Shown piece after piece: positions 24,655 to 33,342 of a stretch of DNA of 64,000 nucleotides. Within the stretch, counting starts at the first letter, position 1. Each line of letters opens with the position of its first letter. The stretch is from NCBI RefSeq assembly GCF_002024505.1, contig NZ_CP019402.1, forward strand, positions 124,001-188,000, read 5' to 3'. The notes below the pieces were generated by a model, which had not been told where the DNA came from, made no database searches, and saw only the letters and a program-made list of their open reading frames with translations. Source of the DNA: Plantibacter flavus. Its GTDB lineage: Bacteria; Actinomycetota; Actinomycetes; Actinomycetales; Microbacteriaceae. The position numbers and the translations under genes were made by a program.

Positions 24655-24751
24655 GGCACCCCGAAGCTGAGTGCTCCCACCAACGAGGCCTGTCCGGCGC
24701 GGGCACCCGGTACGGTGTCCGGATGACGACTGGACGATACTGCGGTTCCCC

Positions 24752-25513
24752 ATGGCAGTAGGGGCGACGCGACGCGACGCGCAGCTCGTGCTCGACGACC
24801 TCTCCTTCCGGATCATCTCCACGACCGCCGATCGCGACCCCGGCGCGGCCCGCTTCGTCCTCGTCCACGGTGTCGGCACCTCGCACCGGTACTTCGCCCG
24901 GCTGCACGACGACCTCGCCCGCGACAGTGACACCGTCTCCGTCGACCTCCCCGGGTTCGGTGGTCAGGCGAGGCCCGTCCGCACGGTCGAGGTCGGAGAG
25001 ATGGCGACGGCACTCGGGCACGCGCTGGACACGCTCGGGACCGCGCCGTTCGTCCTCGTCGGTCATTCCATGGGTGCGCAGTGGGTCGTCGAACTGGCCG
25101 CTCAGCGCCCCGATCTGGCGCGTGCCGTCGTCATCATCGGTCCGGTGACGGACCGCGATCATCGGTCGATGGTGGCGCAGGCGCTGGCACTCGCGTGGGA
25201 CACGGTCGGTGAGACCATGAGCGTGAACCGACGGGTCTTCGTCGACTACCTCCGCGCAGGGCCGTCGTGGTTCCTGCGGCAGGTGCGACGGATGGTCGAC
25301 TTCCCCATCGAGGACCGCATCGTCGAGGTCACCGCTCCCGTGCTCGTCGTCCGCGGCGGGAACGACCCGATCGCCGGTACGGGATGGAGTCGGTTGCTTC
25401 GTGATCGGGCGTCACACGGTTCGATGGCGGTCGTGCCCGGCCACCGGCACGTCGTGCAGCACACGGCACCACGAGCGATCGCCTCGGCGATCCGTGCCTT
25501 CGTCGCCACCTAG
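24752..25513 (+). CDS. Alpha/beta hydrolase
   Basis: About 253 residues. 'FVLVHGVGTSHRYFARLHDDLA' is the oxyanion region, 'VLVGHSMGAQWVVELA' the nucleophile elbow with Ser in GHSMG, 'LVVRGGNDPIAG' the acid and 'PGHRHVVQ' the His. A complete catalytic triad is therefore present; the substrate is unknown. The start is uncertain: ATG 24752 has no Shine-Dalgarno, and a GTG at 24671 is in frame upstream. Its TAG stop is part of the TAGGCT box preceding the next gene. Confidence 0.8.
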   Translation: MAVGATRRDAQLVLDDLSFRIISTTADRDPGAARFVLVHGVGTSHRYFARLHDDLARDSDTVSVDLPGFGGQARPVRTVEVGEMATALGHALDTLGTAPFVLVGHSMGAQWVVELAAQRPDLARAVVIIGPVTDRDHRSMVAQALALAWDTVGETMSVNRRVFVDYLRAGPSWFLRQVRRMVDFPIEDRIVEVTAPVLVVRGGNDPIAGTGWSRLLRDRASHGSMAVVPGHRHVVQHTAPRAIASAIRAFVAT

Positions 25514-25516
25514 GCT
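25511..25516 (+). promoter_or_regulatory. -10 box for ridA-like gene (leaderless)
   Basis: TAGGCT overlaps the stop codon of the hydrolase gene and lies 6 nt before ATG 25523, predicting a leaderless transcript. Confidence 0.4.
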
Positions 25517-25522
25517 GAGGCC

Positions 25523-25900
25523 ATGACGCGATCCACGGTGAACGACCCGCACGCTCCGAAGCCCGTCGGGCCGTATTCGCATGCCGCGGTCGCCCCGACC
25601 GGAGCGCTGTACCTGTCCGGGCAGACGCCCATCGATCCGGTGACCGGAGCCCTCGTCGACGGTGATGTCGCCGAGCAGACCCGCCGGGTGTTCGCCAACC
25701 TCGAGTCGGTGCTGACGGCCGCCGGTCGTGGGTTCGCCGACGTGGTCAAGGTGAACGTCTACCTCGTCGACATGGCCGACTTCGCGTCGATGAACAGCGT
25801 CTACGAGTCGGTCTTCTCGGCGCCCTACCCTGCGCGCACCACGGTCGCGGTCGTCGGGCTGCCGCTCGGCGCGCGCGTCGAGATCGAACTCGTCGCCTGA
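25523..25900 (+). CDS. RidA/YjgF family protein
   Basis: 125-residue RidA-family protein, usually a trimer that hydrolyses reactive enamines and imines such as 2-aminoacrylate. The family blocks 'KPVGPYSHAAVAPTGALYLSGQTPIDP', 'TRRVFANLESVLTAAGRGFADVVKVNVYL' and the C-terminal 'PARTTVAVVGLPLGARVEIELVA', including the key Arg before TTV, are all present. It is not obviously tied to a metabolic neighbour; a second RidA lies at 38.8 kb in the D-amino-acid cluster. Confidence 0.9.
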   Translation: MTRSTVNDPHAPKPVGPYSHAAVAPTGALYLSGQTPIDPVTGALVDGDVAEQTRRVFANLESVLTAAGRGFADVVKVNVYLVDMADFASMNSVYESVFSAPYPARTTVAVVGLPLGARVEIELVA

Positions 25901-25967
25901 GGCGGTGCGTCCCTGGGCGAGAGCGGCTCCAGAGCTCATCCCGGTCCCTGGGCGACGGGCCATCCTG

Positions 25968-25988
25968 CCCCTGAGCCTGTCGAAGGGC
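25968..25988 (+). repeat. Dispersed CCTGAGCCTGTCGAAGGGC repeat
   Basis: Second copy of the repeat at 24634-24654, in the gap between the convergent ridA-like and lacI genes, preceded by a degenerate GGTCCCTGGGCGA unit. Confidence 0.7.
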
Positions 25989-26004
25989 TGGGCGGCGGCG
26001 GGGA

Positions 26005-27072
26005 TCAGTCCGTGGGCGGCGGGGCGGTCGACTCGCGCATGATGAGCGTGGTCGCGAGGTCGGTGATGGTCGGGACGTCGGTGCCCCCGAGGTGCGCGAA
26101 GAGGGTCTGCACGGCGTAGGAGCCGGAGGCGATGTGCGGGCTCCGGATCGAGGTGAGCGCCGGTGTCGTGAAGTCCGAACCGAAGATGTCGTCGAAGCCG
26201 ATGAGGCTCAGCTGGGCGGGCATCTCGACGCCACGTGACCGCAGCTCCAGCATGATGCCGATGGCCAGGAGGTCGTTGTACGCGAGGACCGCGGTGGCAC
26301 CCGTCTCGAGCACCGCTGTGGCCGCCGCCCTGCCCGCGGCCATGTCCGGCTGCGTCGACGGCACCCGCACCGTCTCGATGCCGCGTTCGGCGCACAGCTC
26401 CCTCGTCCGGCTCCACCGATGCCGCGACATCCAGGACCGGCCGGGGCCGGAGACGAACGCGAGCCTCCGGTGACCGAGCTCCGCGAGGTGGTCGATCGCC
26501 GCGGTGAGGCCCGGGTCGACGTCGGCGACGATGCTGTCGACGTCGTCGACCTGACGGTTGATCACGACGACCGGCTTCTCCTGGCCCAGCGCGCGCACGT
26601 CGTCGGGCAGGAGCCTCGAGGTCGCGAGGATGAGACCATCGACCGACGGCATGAGCCGCCTGGCGGTCAGCAGCTCCATCTCCGCCGACTCCTTGAACTC
26701 CGCGAGCACGAGCGTGTAGTTGCGCTCGGCGGCCTCACGCTCCGCACCGCGGACGACGTCGAAGAACATCGGGTTCGTGATGTCGGCGACGATGAGGCCG
26801 AGCGTGCCGGTGCGCCCGGTGGGGAGCGCCCGGGCGGCGGGGTTCGCCACGTAGTTGAGCTGTTTGGCGGCGTCGTGGATCTTCTGCGCCGTCTTCTCGT
26901 TGATGCGGCCAGGGCGGCTCAGCGCCCGCGACACGGTCGACGGGTTGACGCCGGCGAGCTGCGCGATGTCGTAGATCGTCGCGGCACGTTTCGTCTTCGC
27001 GGCCCCCGCCGTGGGTTCGGGCGTTCCGGGCTCGGGAGCGATCGTCTCCGCGGATGCGTCAGAGGTGCTCAT
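26005..27072 (-). CDS. LacI-family repressor of the uronate/sugar locus
   Basis: 355 residues: LacI HTH plus hinge at about residues 30-85 ('TIYDIAQLAGVNPSTVSRALSRPGRINEKTAQKI') preceded by a ~28-residue tail, then a periplasmic-binding-protein-like sensor domain ('TLGLIVADITNPMFFDVVRGAEREA'). It is the last gene of the minus-strand sugar operon. The shared operators at 18667-18682, 33318-33335 and 33343-33358 have the TTGnCA/TGGCAA half sites and central CG typical of LacI proteins, and this is the nearest candidate to bind them. Inducer unknown, perhaps a uronate or an intermediate. Confidence 0.9.
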   Translation of the reverse strand: MSTSDASAETIAPEPGTPEPTAGAAKTKRAATIYDIAQLAGVNPSTVSRALSRPGRINEKTAQKIHDAAKQLNYVANPAARALPTGRTGTLGLIVADITNPMFFDVVRGAEREAAERNYTLVLAEFKESAEMELLTARRLMPSVDGLILATSRLLPDDVRALGQEKPVVVINRQVDDVDSIVADVDPGLTAAIDHLAELGHRRLAFVSGPGRSWMSRHRWSRTRELCAERGIETVRVPSTQPDMAAGRAAATAVLETGATAVLAYNDLLAIGIMLELRSRGVEMPAQLSLIGFDDIFGSDFTTPALTSIRSPHIASGSYAVQTLFAHLGGTDVPTITDLATTLIMRESTAPPPTD

Positions 27073-27158
27073 GGGGCCCGCTCCTCTCGATCGCCGCCCT
27101 CGGCGACCTGAGCCATCGTACTGCCGCGGCCTCGGCGTGCGGGCTCAGGCCTGCCTGG

Positions 27159-28043
27159 TCAGCGGGTCGCGACATCGAGTGCGTGGCCGGCCCATTCGTA
27201 CGACAAGCGGTGGGACTCGTAGACGCTCTCGACGCTCGGGAAGTCGACCTCGATCATGTAGTCGCCGTCGTAGTCCGCGGGCATCGCCGCGACGATCGCG
27301 TCGAAGTCGAGCACACCGAGCCCGGGTTCCGCCCACAGCCGCTTCGTCTGCGACGTCTCGTGGTAGCTCAGCGCACCGTCCGCCGCGCCGTCGAGGTGAT
27401 CGGCGTAGACGTCCTTGATGTGGATGCCGCCGAGGCGGTCGCGGTAATCGGTGATCATCGCGACCGGGTCCGCTCCCGCCCAGCGGAGGTGTCCGGTGTC
27501 AGGCCCGAACCCGATGAGGTCCGGTCCGAGGGTGTCGAGCAGACTGCGGATCTCGTGCTCGGTCTCGAAGACGCCACCGACGTGCGAGTGGTGCAGGGGG
27601 CGGATCCCCTCGGCGAGCAGGACCTCGCAGGTCCGGCCGGCGTTCTCGATGGCCAGGTCGAGCCGCCCCTGGGAGAAGTCGGCGCCGATCGCCGGCGTGG
27701 CCATGCGCGCCGGGATCGCCATCGAGGAGATCATCGTCCGGTCGAGTCCGAGGGAGGCCTGGGCCGCCCCGAACGCCTTCGCCGCCTCGAGGACCTCGGC
27801 GAGGACGATCGTCTCGTCGAACGCGCTGCTGAACAGGCTGAGCGACGGTGCGAGGCCGTAGCCGCCGATCCACGTGCGGTACTCGTCCGCGGTCATGCCC
27901 TCGGGGATGTCGGCCTTCACCGCGGTGAACCCGATGCGCTGGAAGTCGGCGAAGGCCTCCTCGAACACCTCGCGGGTCTTGCCTCGCGCACTCCAGTAGG
28001 GGATGGGGTTCGCCGCCACCCGGTTCGTCCGCTGCGCGCTCAT
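27159..28043 (-). CDS. TIM-barrel sugar phosphate isomerase/epimerase
   Basis: 294-residue xylose-isomerase-like TIM barrel (AP-endonuclease 2 family, inosose-dehydratase-like). Metal-site strands include 'RPLHHSHVGGVFETEHE' (His, Glu), 'LIGFGPDTGHLRWAG' (Asp, His), 'GGIHIKDVY' (His) and 'GDYMIEVDFPSV' (Glu). It overlaps the upstream Gfo/Idh/MocA gene by 4 nt (ATGA), repeating the isomerase/dehydrogenase pairing seen at 18.7 kb. It probably rearranges a keto-sugar or uronate entering by the ABC importer; the substrate is not known. Confidence 0.85.
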   Translation of the reverse strand: MSAQRTNRVAANPIPYWSARGKTREVFEEAFADFQRIGFTAVKADIPEGMTADEYRTWIGGYGLAPSLSLFSSAFDETIVLAEVLEAAKAFGAAQASLGLDRTMISSMAIPARMATPAIGADFSQGRLDLAIENAGRTCEVLLAEGIRPLHHSHVGGVFETEHEIRSLLDTLGPDLIGFGPDTGHLRWAGADPVAMITDYRDRLGGIHIKDVYADHLDGAADGALSYHETSQTKRLWAEPGLGVLDFDAIVAAMPADYDGDYMIEVDFPSVESVYESHRLSYEWAGHALDVATR

Positions 28044-29137
28044 CGGGCCACCGCCGCAACGGCGTCGAGGCGGACCGGTTGGCCCGTGCGTGCGGACTCG
28101 TAGAGACCGGTGATGATCGAGATCGCCTGGCGGTTCTCGGCCAGCGTCACGCGGAGCGGCTCCTCCCCGCGGATCGCGGCGAGGACGTTCCGGTACTGGT
28201 GCAGGTGCGCGTCCGACATCTGTCCGGCGACGCTCGAGCCCGCCTGCGTCTCGTCGGCGAACTGCGCCGCCTGGTTCGTGTCCTTGCCCTGCGAGCCGAA
28301 GAAGGCCTCGGCGCGCTCCGTTCCGGCGGGAGTGGAGTGGAAGTAGGTCAGCTGGTCGTTCTCGATGACCGCGGAGCCGCGGTCGCCGTGGACCTGCAGC
28401 CGCGCGACGAGGCCCGGGTAGACGGCCGTCGAGCCGTGGATGACGCCGAGCGCACCGGATGCGAAGCGGACGACACCGACCGCGACGTCCTCGGTCTCGA
28501 TGCGCTCGTGGGCGAGGAGCGCGGTGTAGCCGAAGACCTCGACGGGGCGTCCGAGGAGGGCGACCAGCAGGTCGACCGTGTGCACGCCCTGGTTCATGAG
28601 CGCGCCGCCGCCGTCGAGCGCCCAGGTGCCGCGCCAGTCGCCGGAGTCGTAGTAGCTCTGCCCGCGCCACCAGTCGACCGAGGCGATGCCCGAGGTGATG
28701 CGCCCGAGGTCTCCGCGTTCGGCGGCGGCGAGGACGATCTCCGTCGAGGGGTCGAAGCGGTGCTGGGAGATGACGGTCACGACGGTACCGGCGCGCTCCT
28801 GCGCGGCGATGATGTCGTCCGTCCGCGAGACGGTGACGTCGGCCGGCTTCTCGATGATGACGTGCTTGCCGGCCTCGAGTGCCTCGATGGCGAGGCCGGC
28901 GTGCAGGCCGGTGGGGGTGCAGACGACGACGATGTCGGGGTCGGTCTGCGCCAGCGCCTCCGCGAGGGTCGTGAACGCCCGTCCGCCGCGCTCGGCGACG
29001 AGGGCCTCCGCCTTCGCGAGCTCCGGGTCGGCGACGGCGACGAGTTCCAATTCGTCGCGAAGCTGGTCGATGACGATGCCGTGCTGCTTCGAGATGATGC
29101 CGGCGCCGGCGATGGCGATGCGGTGCGGTCGGGACAT
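28040..29137 (-). CDS. Gfo/Idh/MocA family dehydrogenase
   Basis: 365-residue NAD(P)-dependent sugar dehydrogenase: Rossmann fold 'IAIAGAGIISKQHGIVI', 'VVVCTPTGLHAGLAIEALEAGKHVIIEKPADVT' with the catalytic Lys, and the C-terminal 'GGGALMNQGVHTVDLLVALLG' with the His/Asp pair. Position in the operon between two TIM-barrel isomerases suggests a three-step conversion of one imported sugar. ATG 29137 is the family start; the frame stays open upstream without homology. Confidence 0.9.
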   Translation of the reverse strand: MSRPHRIAIAGAGIISKQHGIVIDQLRDELELVAVADPELAKAEALVAERGGRAFTTLAEALAQTDPDIVVVCTPTGLHAGLAIEALEAGKHVIIEKPADVTVSRTDDIIAAQERAGTVVTVISQHRFDPSTEIVLAAAERGDLGRITSGIASVDWWRGQSYYDSGDWRGTWALDGGGALMNQGVHTVDLLVALLGRPVEVFGYTALLAHERIETEDVAVGVVRFASGALGVIHGSTAVYPGLVARLQVHGDRGSAVIENDQLTYFHSTPAGTERAEAFFGSQGKDTNQAAQFADETQAGSSVAGQMSDAHLHQYRNVLAAIRGEEPLRVTLAENRQAISIITGLYESARTGQPVRLDAVAAVAR

Positions 29138-29189
29138 GCTGGGGTTCGCTCCAGTTCTGTGCGTGGGGTGGGTCGGTGTCCGTGCCGGC

Positions 29190-29990
29190 TCAGGCGAGCT
29201 GGCGGAGGTGCGCGAGGGCGGCTTCGAGCTCCGGTTCGAAGTCCTCGAAGAGGCACTCGACGGTGACGGGGCCGTCGTAGCCGCCGTCGCGCAGGGCCGT
29301 GATGAACTCGGCGAGCGGCCAGTCGCCCTGGCCGGGCGGCCGTCGTCCGGCGTCGGCGATGTGGGCGTGTCCGATGCGGGCACCGAGGGCCTGGACGACG
29401 GCGAGCGGCTCCTCCTCCAGCATGATGTGGAAGAGGTCGGCGACGACGGGCACGCGGTCGATCCCGAACTCGTCGAGGAAGGCGACCGTCTCCTCGAGCG
29501 AGTTGAGCAGGTTCGTCTCGTCCCGGTTCAATGGTTCGAGGACGATCTGCAGTCCGTTCCGCTCCGCCGTGTCGCGCGTCTCGACGACGACTTCTGCGAA
29601 CCTCGCGCGGGCGGCCGTGACGTCCACCCCGGCGGGGATGGCGCGCGCCGTCCCGCTCCCGAACACGATCTTCGCGCCGGGCTCCGAGACCGAACCGATG
29701 ATCGGCATGACGGCGTCGAGGTACGCCGTGACGCGTTCCGCCGGGAAGTCGGGGTCGGCGAGCGACAGGTCGCCGGGGAACAGGATGGCGAACGACCCGC
29801 GTCGGACGCTCGCGTCGTAGTCGGGATGGCGCGTCCACCCGTCTCCGTCGGCGACGACGAGGTTGCCGACGATGGTCGGTTCGGCGTAGTCGGCTCCGGA
29901 CGCGAACGCACCGGGGATGCGTTCGGAGGGGACGATCACGCCGTACCCGGTGAGCGGGTACCGCTGGGCGGTCGGGTTCGAGTCGGACAT
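29190..29990 (-). CDS. TIM-barrel sugar phosphate isomerase/epimerase
   Basis: 266-residue xylose-isomerase-like barrel. Visible metal-site segments are 'QIVLEPLNRDETNLLNS' (Glu), 'VPVVADLFHIMLEEE' (Asp, His), 'IGHAHIADAGRRPPGQGD' (His) and 'GPVTVECLFEDF' (Glu). This order resembles D-tagatose/psicose 3-epimerase and hydroxypyruvate-isomerase relatives. ATG 29990 follows a GGAACGGAAC stretch; an in-frame ATG at 30023 would begin 3 nt after the permease stop and is less likely. Fourth gene of the importer operon. Confidence 0.85.
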   Translation of the reverse strand: MSDSNPTAQRYPLTGYGVIVPSERIPGAFASGADYAEPTIVGNLVVADGDGWTRHPDYDASVRRGSFAILFPGDLSLADPDFPAERVTAYLDAVMPIIGSVSEPGAKIVFGSGTARAIPAGVDVTAARARFAEVVVETRDTAERNGLQIVLEPLNRDETNLLNSLEETVAFLDEFGIDRVPVVADLFHIMLEEEPLAVVQALGARIGHAHIADAGRRPPGQGDWPLAEFITALRDGGYDGPVTVECLFEDFEPELEAALAHLRQLA

Positions 29991-30025
29991 GTGGTTCCGT
30001 TCCGTCGTCGGTGGGATGGTCATCG

Positions 30026-30970
30026 CTACTTCAGGCTCCCCGAGATGAGGTCGAGGCGCCAGAACCGCTGCAGGACGAGCACGAAGATCACCACGGGGAT
30101 GACAGCGATGAGCGCCCCGGCGATGGCGACCGAGTAGAGCACCGGTTCGCTACCGCCACGGTTGAGCATGAGGAACATGGCGACCGTGATGGGCGACAGC
30201 TCCGACTTCGACTGCATGATGTACGGCAGCAGGAAGTTGTTCCAGGCACCGATGAACTGCAACAGGAACACGGTCACGAGACCGGGGAACAAGAGCGGCA
30301 GGCCGATCGAGACGAAGGTGCGCCCCTCGTTCGACCCGTCCACCCGAGCCGCCTCGAGGAGTTCCTGCGGCACCGAGCCCCGCGCGAACACGTAGGAGAG
30401 GTAGATCCCGAACGGGGTGATCGAGATCGGGATGAGCACCGCCCAGTAGGTGTTCGTGAGGTTCAGCTGTGCGAAGAGCATGTACTGCGGGATCGCCAGC
30501 GTGATCGTCGGGAGCAGCACACCCGCGAGCAGTCCGACCATCACGGCCTTCTTACCCGGGAACCGGTAGAGCGCGAGCGCGTAGCCGGCGGCGGCCGAGA
30601 CGGCGGTCGACAGGAGTGCGCCGCCGATCGAGTAGATGAAGCTGTTGCCCAACCAGCGCGCGAAGGAGCCGTTCTCGTACGCGAACAGGTCGGTCATGTT
30701 GTCGATGAGGCTCGAGCCGAAGGTGAACGCGCTCGTGGAGAACAGCTCGCCGGTGCTCTTCGTGGCGGCGAACACGACCCACACCATCGGGAGCAGGAAG
30801 TAGAGGACGGCGATCAGGAGCACGACCGTCGGGAGGATTCCGCCGAGCTTGTGGACGAGGCTGACGGATTCCTTCGGCTTGCGGATGCGGCCGCGATCGG
30901 CGCGGACGACGGTCTCGCGAGCGCGACGGTCCTCCTCCGCGCGTTCCGCGGTGCGTGCGGTGGTGGTCAT
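30026..30970 (-). CDS. Sugar ABC transporter permease (MalG-like)
   Basis: 314-residue CUT1-family permease with six predicted membrane helices and the EAA loop 'QELLEAARVDGSNEGRTFVSIGLPLLFPGLVTV'. The N-terminus is a ~40-residue charged cytoplasmic tail. It overlaps the upstream permease by 4 nt. With the second permease and the binding protein it makes a sugar importer; the ATPase is not in the window and must be a shared MsmX/MsiK-type subunit encoded elsewhere. Confidence 0.93.
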   Translation of the reverse strand: MTTTARTAERAEEDRRARETVVRADRGRIRKPKESVSLVHKLGGILPTVVLLIAVLYFLLPMVWVVFAATKSTGELFSTSAFTFGSSLIDNMTDLFAYENGSFARWLGNSFIYSIGGALLSTAVSAAAGYALALYRFPGKKAVMVGLLAGVLLPTITLAIPQYMLFAQLNLTNTYWAVLIPISITPFGIYLSYVFARGSVPQELLEAARVDGSNEGRTFVSIGLPLLFPGLVTVFLLQFIGAWNNFLLPYIMQSKSELSPITVAMFLMLNRGGSEPVLYSVAIAGALIAVIPVVIFVLVLQRFWRLDLISGSLK

Positions 30971-31941
30971 GCGTTCCTCCGAGCTGCGAGGCGTTGCCCG
31001 CCGAGCACCAGGAGCGACAGCAGCACCGTGGCGAGGGCGAGGATGATGGATGCCGCCGACGCCGAGTTGAGGTCGTCGTGGGCGAAGGCGTCCCGGTACA
31101 CCCGCATCAGTGGGAAGTAGGTCGAGCTGATGGCCGGGGTGAGGCTCGAGAGCATCTGCGGCTCGCTGTACACCTGGAGGGCGCCGATGATCGAGAAGAG
31201 CCCGGTGAGGATCGTGGCCGGCACGATGTGCGGCAGCTTGATGTACCAGGCGATGCGCGGTTCGTTGCAGCCGTCGATGCGGGCGGCGTCGATCTGCTCC
31301 TTCGGCAGCGACTGCAGTGAGGTGTACAGGATGATCGTGTTGAAGCCGATCCCGCCCCACAGCACGACGTTGATGATCGCCGTCATGACGAGGTCGCCGC
31401 GCAGCAGCGTCGGGAACTGCAGGCCGAAGGTCTCGGCGAGCTGGTAGATCGGGCTGATCTCGGGCACGTACAGGAAGCCCCACATGAGCGCCGCGATGAC
31501 GCTCGGCACGCCGTACGGCAGGAAGATCGCCATGCGGCTGAACGCGCGGAGGCGGGCTCTCGGGAGGTCGAGCAGCAGCGCGAACAGCATCGCCGTGAGC
31601 ATCATGATCGGCACGAGGAAGAGCGCGTACACGGCGAGGTTGCCGAGGCTCGTCCAGAACGTGGGGTCCTGGAGCACCTTCGTGTAGTTGCCGAGGCCGA
31701 CGAAGACCTCCTCGCGCACGCCGTAGGCGCTCGCACCCGCCGCGGTGCCCATGAGACTGAGGCCGCCGGAGTACACGATCGGGATGACGAACACGAAGAC
31801 GAACAGGACGACCGCGGGGGCGATGAGCACCCATGCGAACAGGTGGTGCGGGCGGGTCAGCGAGACGCGCCGTCTGGTGGGGACCGCGGTCGGATCGTCC
31901 TCCGTCCGACCGCGGCCCCGCTCGATGGTCGGCGCGGTCAT
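30967..31941 (-). CDS. Sugar ABC transporter permease (MalF-like)
   Basis: 324-residue CUT1-family permease with an N-terminal cytoplasmic tail (~35 residues), six membrane helices and the EAA loop 'KEQIDAARIDGCNEPRIAWYIKLPHIVPATIL'. Its ATG overlaps the last base of the binding-protein stop codon, and its own stop overlaps the MalG-like gene, so translation of the importer is coupled. Confidence 0.93.
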   Translation of the reverse strand: MTAPTIERGRGRTEDDPTAVPTRRRVSLTRPHHLFAWVLIAPAVVLFVFVFVIPIVYSGGLSLMGTAAGASAYGVREEVFVGLGNYTKVLQDPTFWTSLGNLAVYALFLVPIMMLTAMLFALLLDLPRARLRAFSRMAIFLPYGVPSVIAALMWGFLYVPEISPIYQLAETFGLQFPTLLRGDLVMTAIINVVLWGGIGFNTIILYTSLQSLPKEQIDAARIDGCNEPRIAWYIKLPHIVPATILTGLFSIIGALQVYSEPQMLSSLTPAISSTYFPLMRVYRDAFAHDDLNSASAASIILALATVLLSLLVLGGQRLAARRNA

Positions 31942-33203
31942 CAGCCCGCCAGGTCCTTCTCGACGATGTCCTGCACCTTCGGGAGCACATCGGCCCACGG
32001 GCTCGTCCCCTCGATGGCGTTGCCGAGCTCGTCGGTGATGGCGGTGAAGGCCACCTGCGTGTTCGGTCCCCACTGCACGGTGACGAGCTTCGACGCGGCT
32101 TCCGTGGCGCTCGGCCAGTAGGTGGTGTCCTCGGGCATGAGCTCCGGCGGCGTGCGGTCGATCTCCTGGCCGTGGAGAGCGCCGGTGAACTTGTTGACCT
32201 CGACGAGCCCCTCGGCGCCCTCATCGGACGCGTTCAGCCAGGTGATGAACTCGAGCGCCTGGTCGTAGTGCGGGCTCTCCTTGAGGATGACGTTGGCCGA
32301 ACCGCCACGGGCGAAGACCCGCGGATCGGCGGTGTCCCACTGCGGGATCTGTGCGGCCGACCAGAGCCCGACGGTGTCGGGGTACTGGTTGAGCAGTGGA
32401 CCGGGAGCCCAGGCGCCGGCGATCGTGCCGAGCACCCGGCCACTCGCGGTCGCCTCGATCTGCTCGGGGCTGCCGGTCTGGTAGGTGCTCACGAGGTCGT
32501 CCTCGACCATGCCCTGCCAGAAGTCCAGGACCTCCCGCGTCTCGGCGCTGTCGATGTCGACACCCCATTGCTCGTCGGCGTAGTCCCACCACTGGGCGCC
32601 GTTCTGCAGGGCGAGCCCCATGAACTGGTCGGCGTCGATCGAGCTGAAGTTGAAGAGGTAGCGGTCACCGTCGAGGGTGCGGACCTGCTCGGCGAGGGCG
32701 CGGAAGTCCTCCCAGCTCGCGGCCGGGGTGAGGCCGTACTGCGCGAAGAGGTCGTTCCGGTAGACGAAGAGCGCCGGCCCGAGATCCTGCGGGACGCCGT
32801 AGACCGTGTCGTCGAAGGACACGCTCTCGAGCACCGTGGGGGAGTAGGCCTCCTCGAGGTCCTGCTTCGCGCTGTCGAGTGGGGCGAGGACGCCGGCCGA
32901 CACGTAGGTCGGCAGCTGCGTGTACTCCGCCTGCGCGATGTCGGGGCCGTCGCCGGCTCGCACCGCGCTCAGGACGCGGACGGGCATGTCCGCTCCGCTC
33001 GCGGGTTGCGAGATGTTGACCTGGATGTCGGGGTTGGCCTGGTTCCACACCTCGACGCGCTTGTCGATGTTCGAGCCCCAGGCCCAGAACTCGAGCGTCA
33101 CCGGGCCGTCGGCCGAGTCGTCGCCGCCCGGTCCCGAGCACGCGGTCAACGCGAGGGCGAGGATTCCCGCGGTCGCGATTCCGATACGAACGCTGTTTGC
33201 CAC
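31941..33203 (-). CDS. Sugar ABC transporter substrate-binding lipoprotein
   Basis: 420-residue CUT1-type solute-binding protein. It begins with a lipoprotein signal ending in LALTAC, so Cys22 would be lipidated and the protein held on the outer face of the membrane. The mature part shows the binding-protein pattern 'LEFWAWGSNIDKRVEVWNQANPDIQVNI' and 'FARGGSANVILKESPHYDQALEFITWLN'. The GTG start at 33203 follows AAAGGAGA by 5 nt. It is first in the operon and transcribed from the divergent regulatory region at 33.2-33.4 kb. By context the substrate is a hexuronate or uronate-containing saccharide. Confidence 0.92.
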   Translation of the reverse strand: MANSVRIGIATAGILALALTACSGPGGDDSADGPVTLEFWAWGSNIDKRVEVWNQANPDIQVNISQPASGADMPVRVLSAVRAGDGPDIAQAEYTQLPTYVSAGVLAPLDSAKQDLEEAYSPTVLESVSFDDTVYGVPQDLGPALFVYRNDLFAQYGLTPAASWEDFRALAEQVRTLDGDRYLFNFSSIDADQFMGLALQNGAQWWDYADEQWGVDIDSAETREVLDFWQGMVEDDLVSTYQTGSPEQIEATASGRVLGTIAGAWAPGPLLNQYPDTVGLWSAAQIPQWDTADPRVFARGGSANVILKESPHYDQALEFITWLNASDEGAEGLVEVNKFTGALHGQEIDRTPPELMPEDTTYWPSATEAASKLVTVQWGPNTQVAFTAITDELGNAIEGTSPWADVLPKVQDIVEKDLAG

Positions 33204-33242
33204 TGCAATCTCCTTTGATAGCGGGGTCTGCTCCTCGCGTCG

Positions 33243-33256
33243 CTGAAGCGTTTCAG
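33243..33256. promoter_or_regulatory. LacI-type palindrome in the 5' leader of the importer operon
   Basis: CTGAAGCGTTTCAG is a 14-bp near-perfect dyad with a central CG, resembling the TGAAnCGnTTCA class of LacI-family operators. It lies about 33-46 nt downstream of the predicted importer transcription start, a position suited to roadblock repression. Its half site differs from the TGGCAA sites, so a second regulator may bind. Confidence 0.5.
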
Positions 33257-33295
33257 TGGTGCTGGACCACGACGGTTCCGGGCGGAAGCGGGATC

Positions 33296-33335
33296 AGTCT
33301 CGCAGACGGTCGTCGATCTGGCAAGCGATTGCCAG
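33296..33335 (-). promoter_or_regulatory. Importer promoter with LacI-type operator
   Basis: On the minus strand TTGCCA (33324-33319), a 17-nt spacer and GAGACT (33301-33296) form the probable promoter. The dyad CTGGCAAGCGATTGCCAG (33318-33335, 16 of 18 positions symmetric) covers its -35 box. Confidence 0.6.
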
Positions 33336-33342
33336 AAGGACA

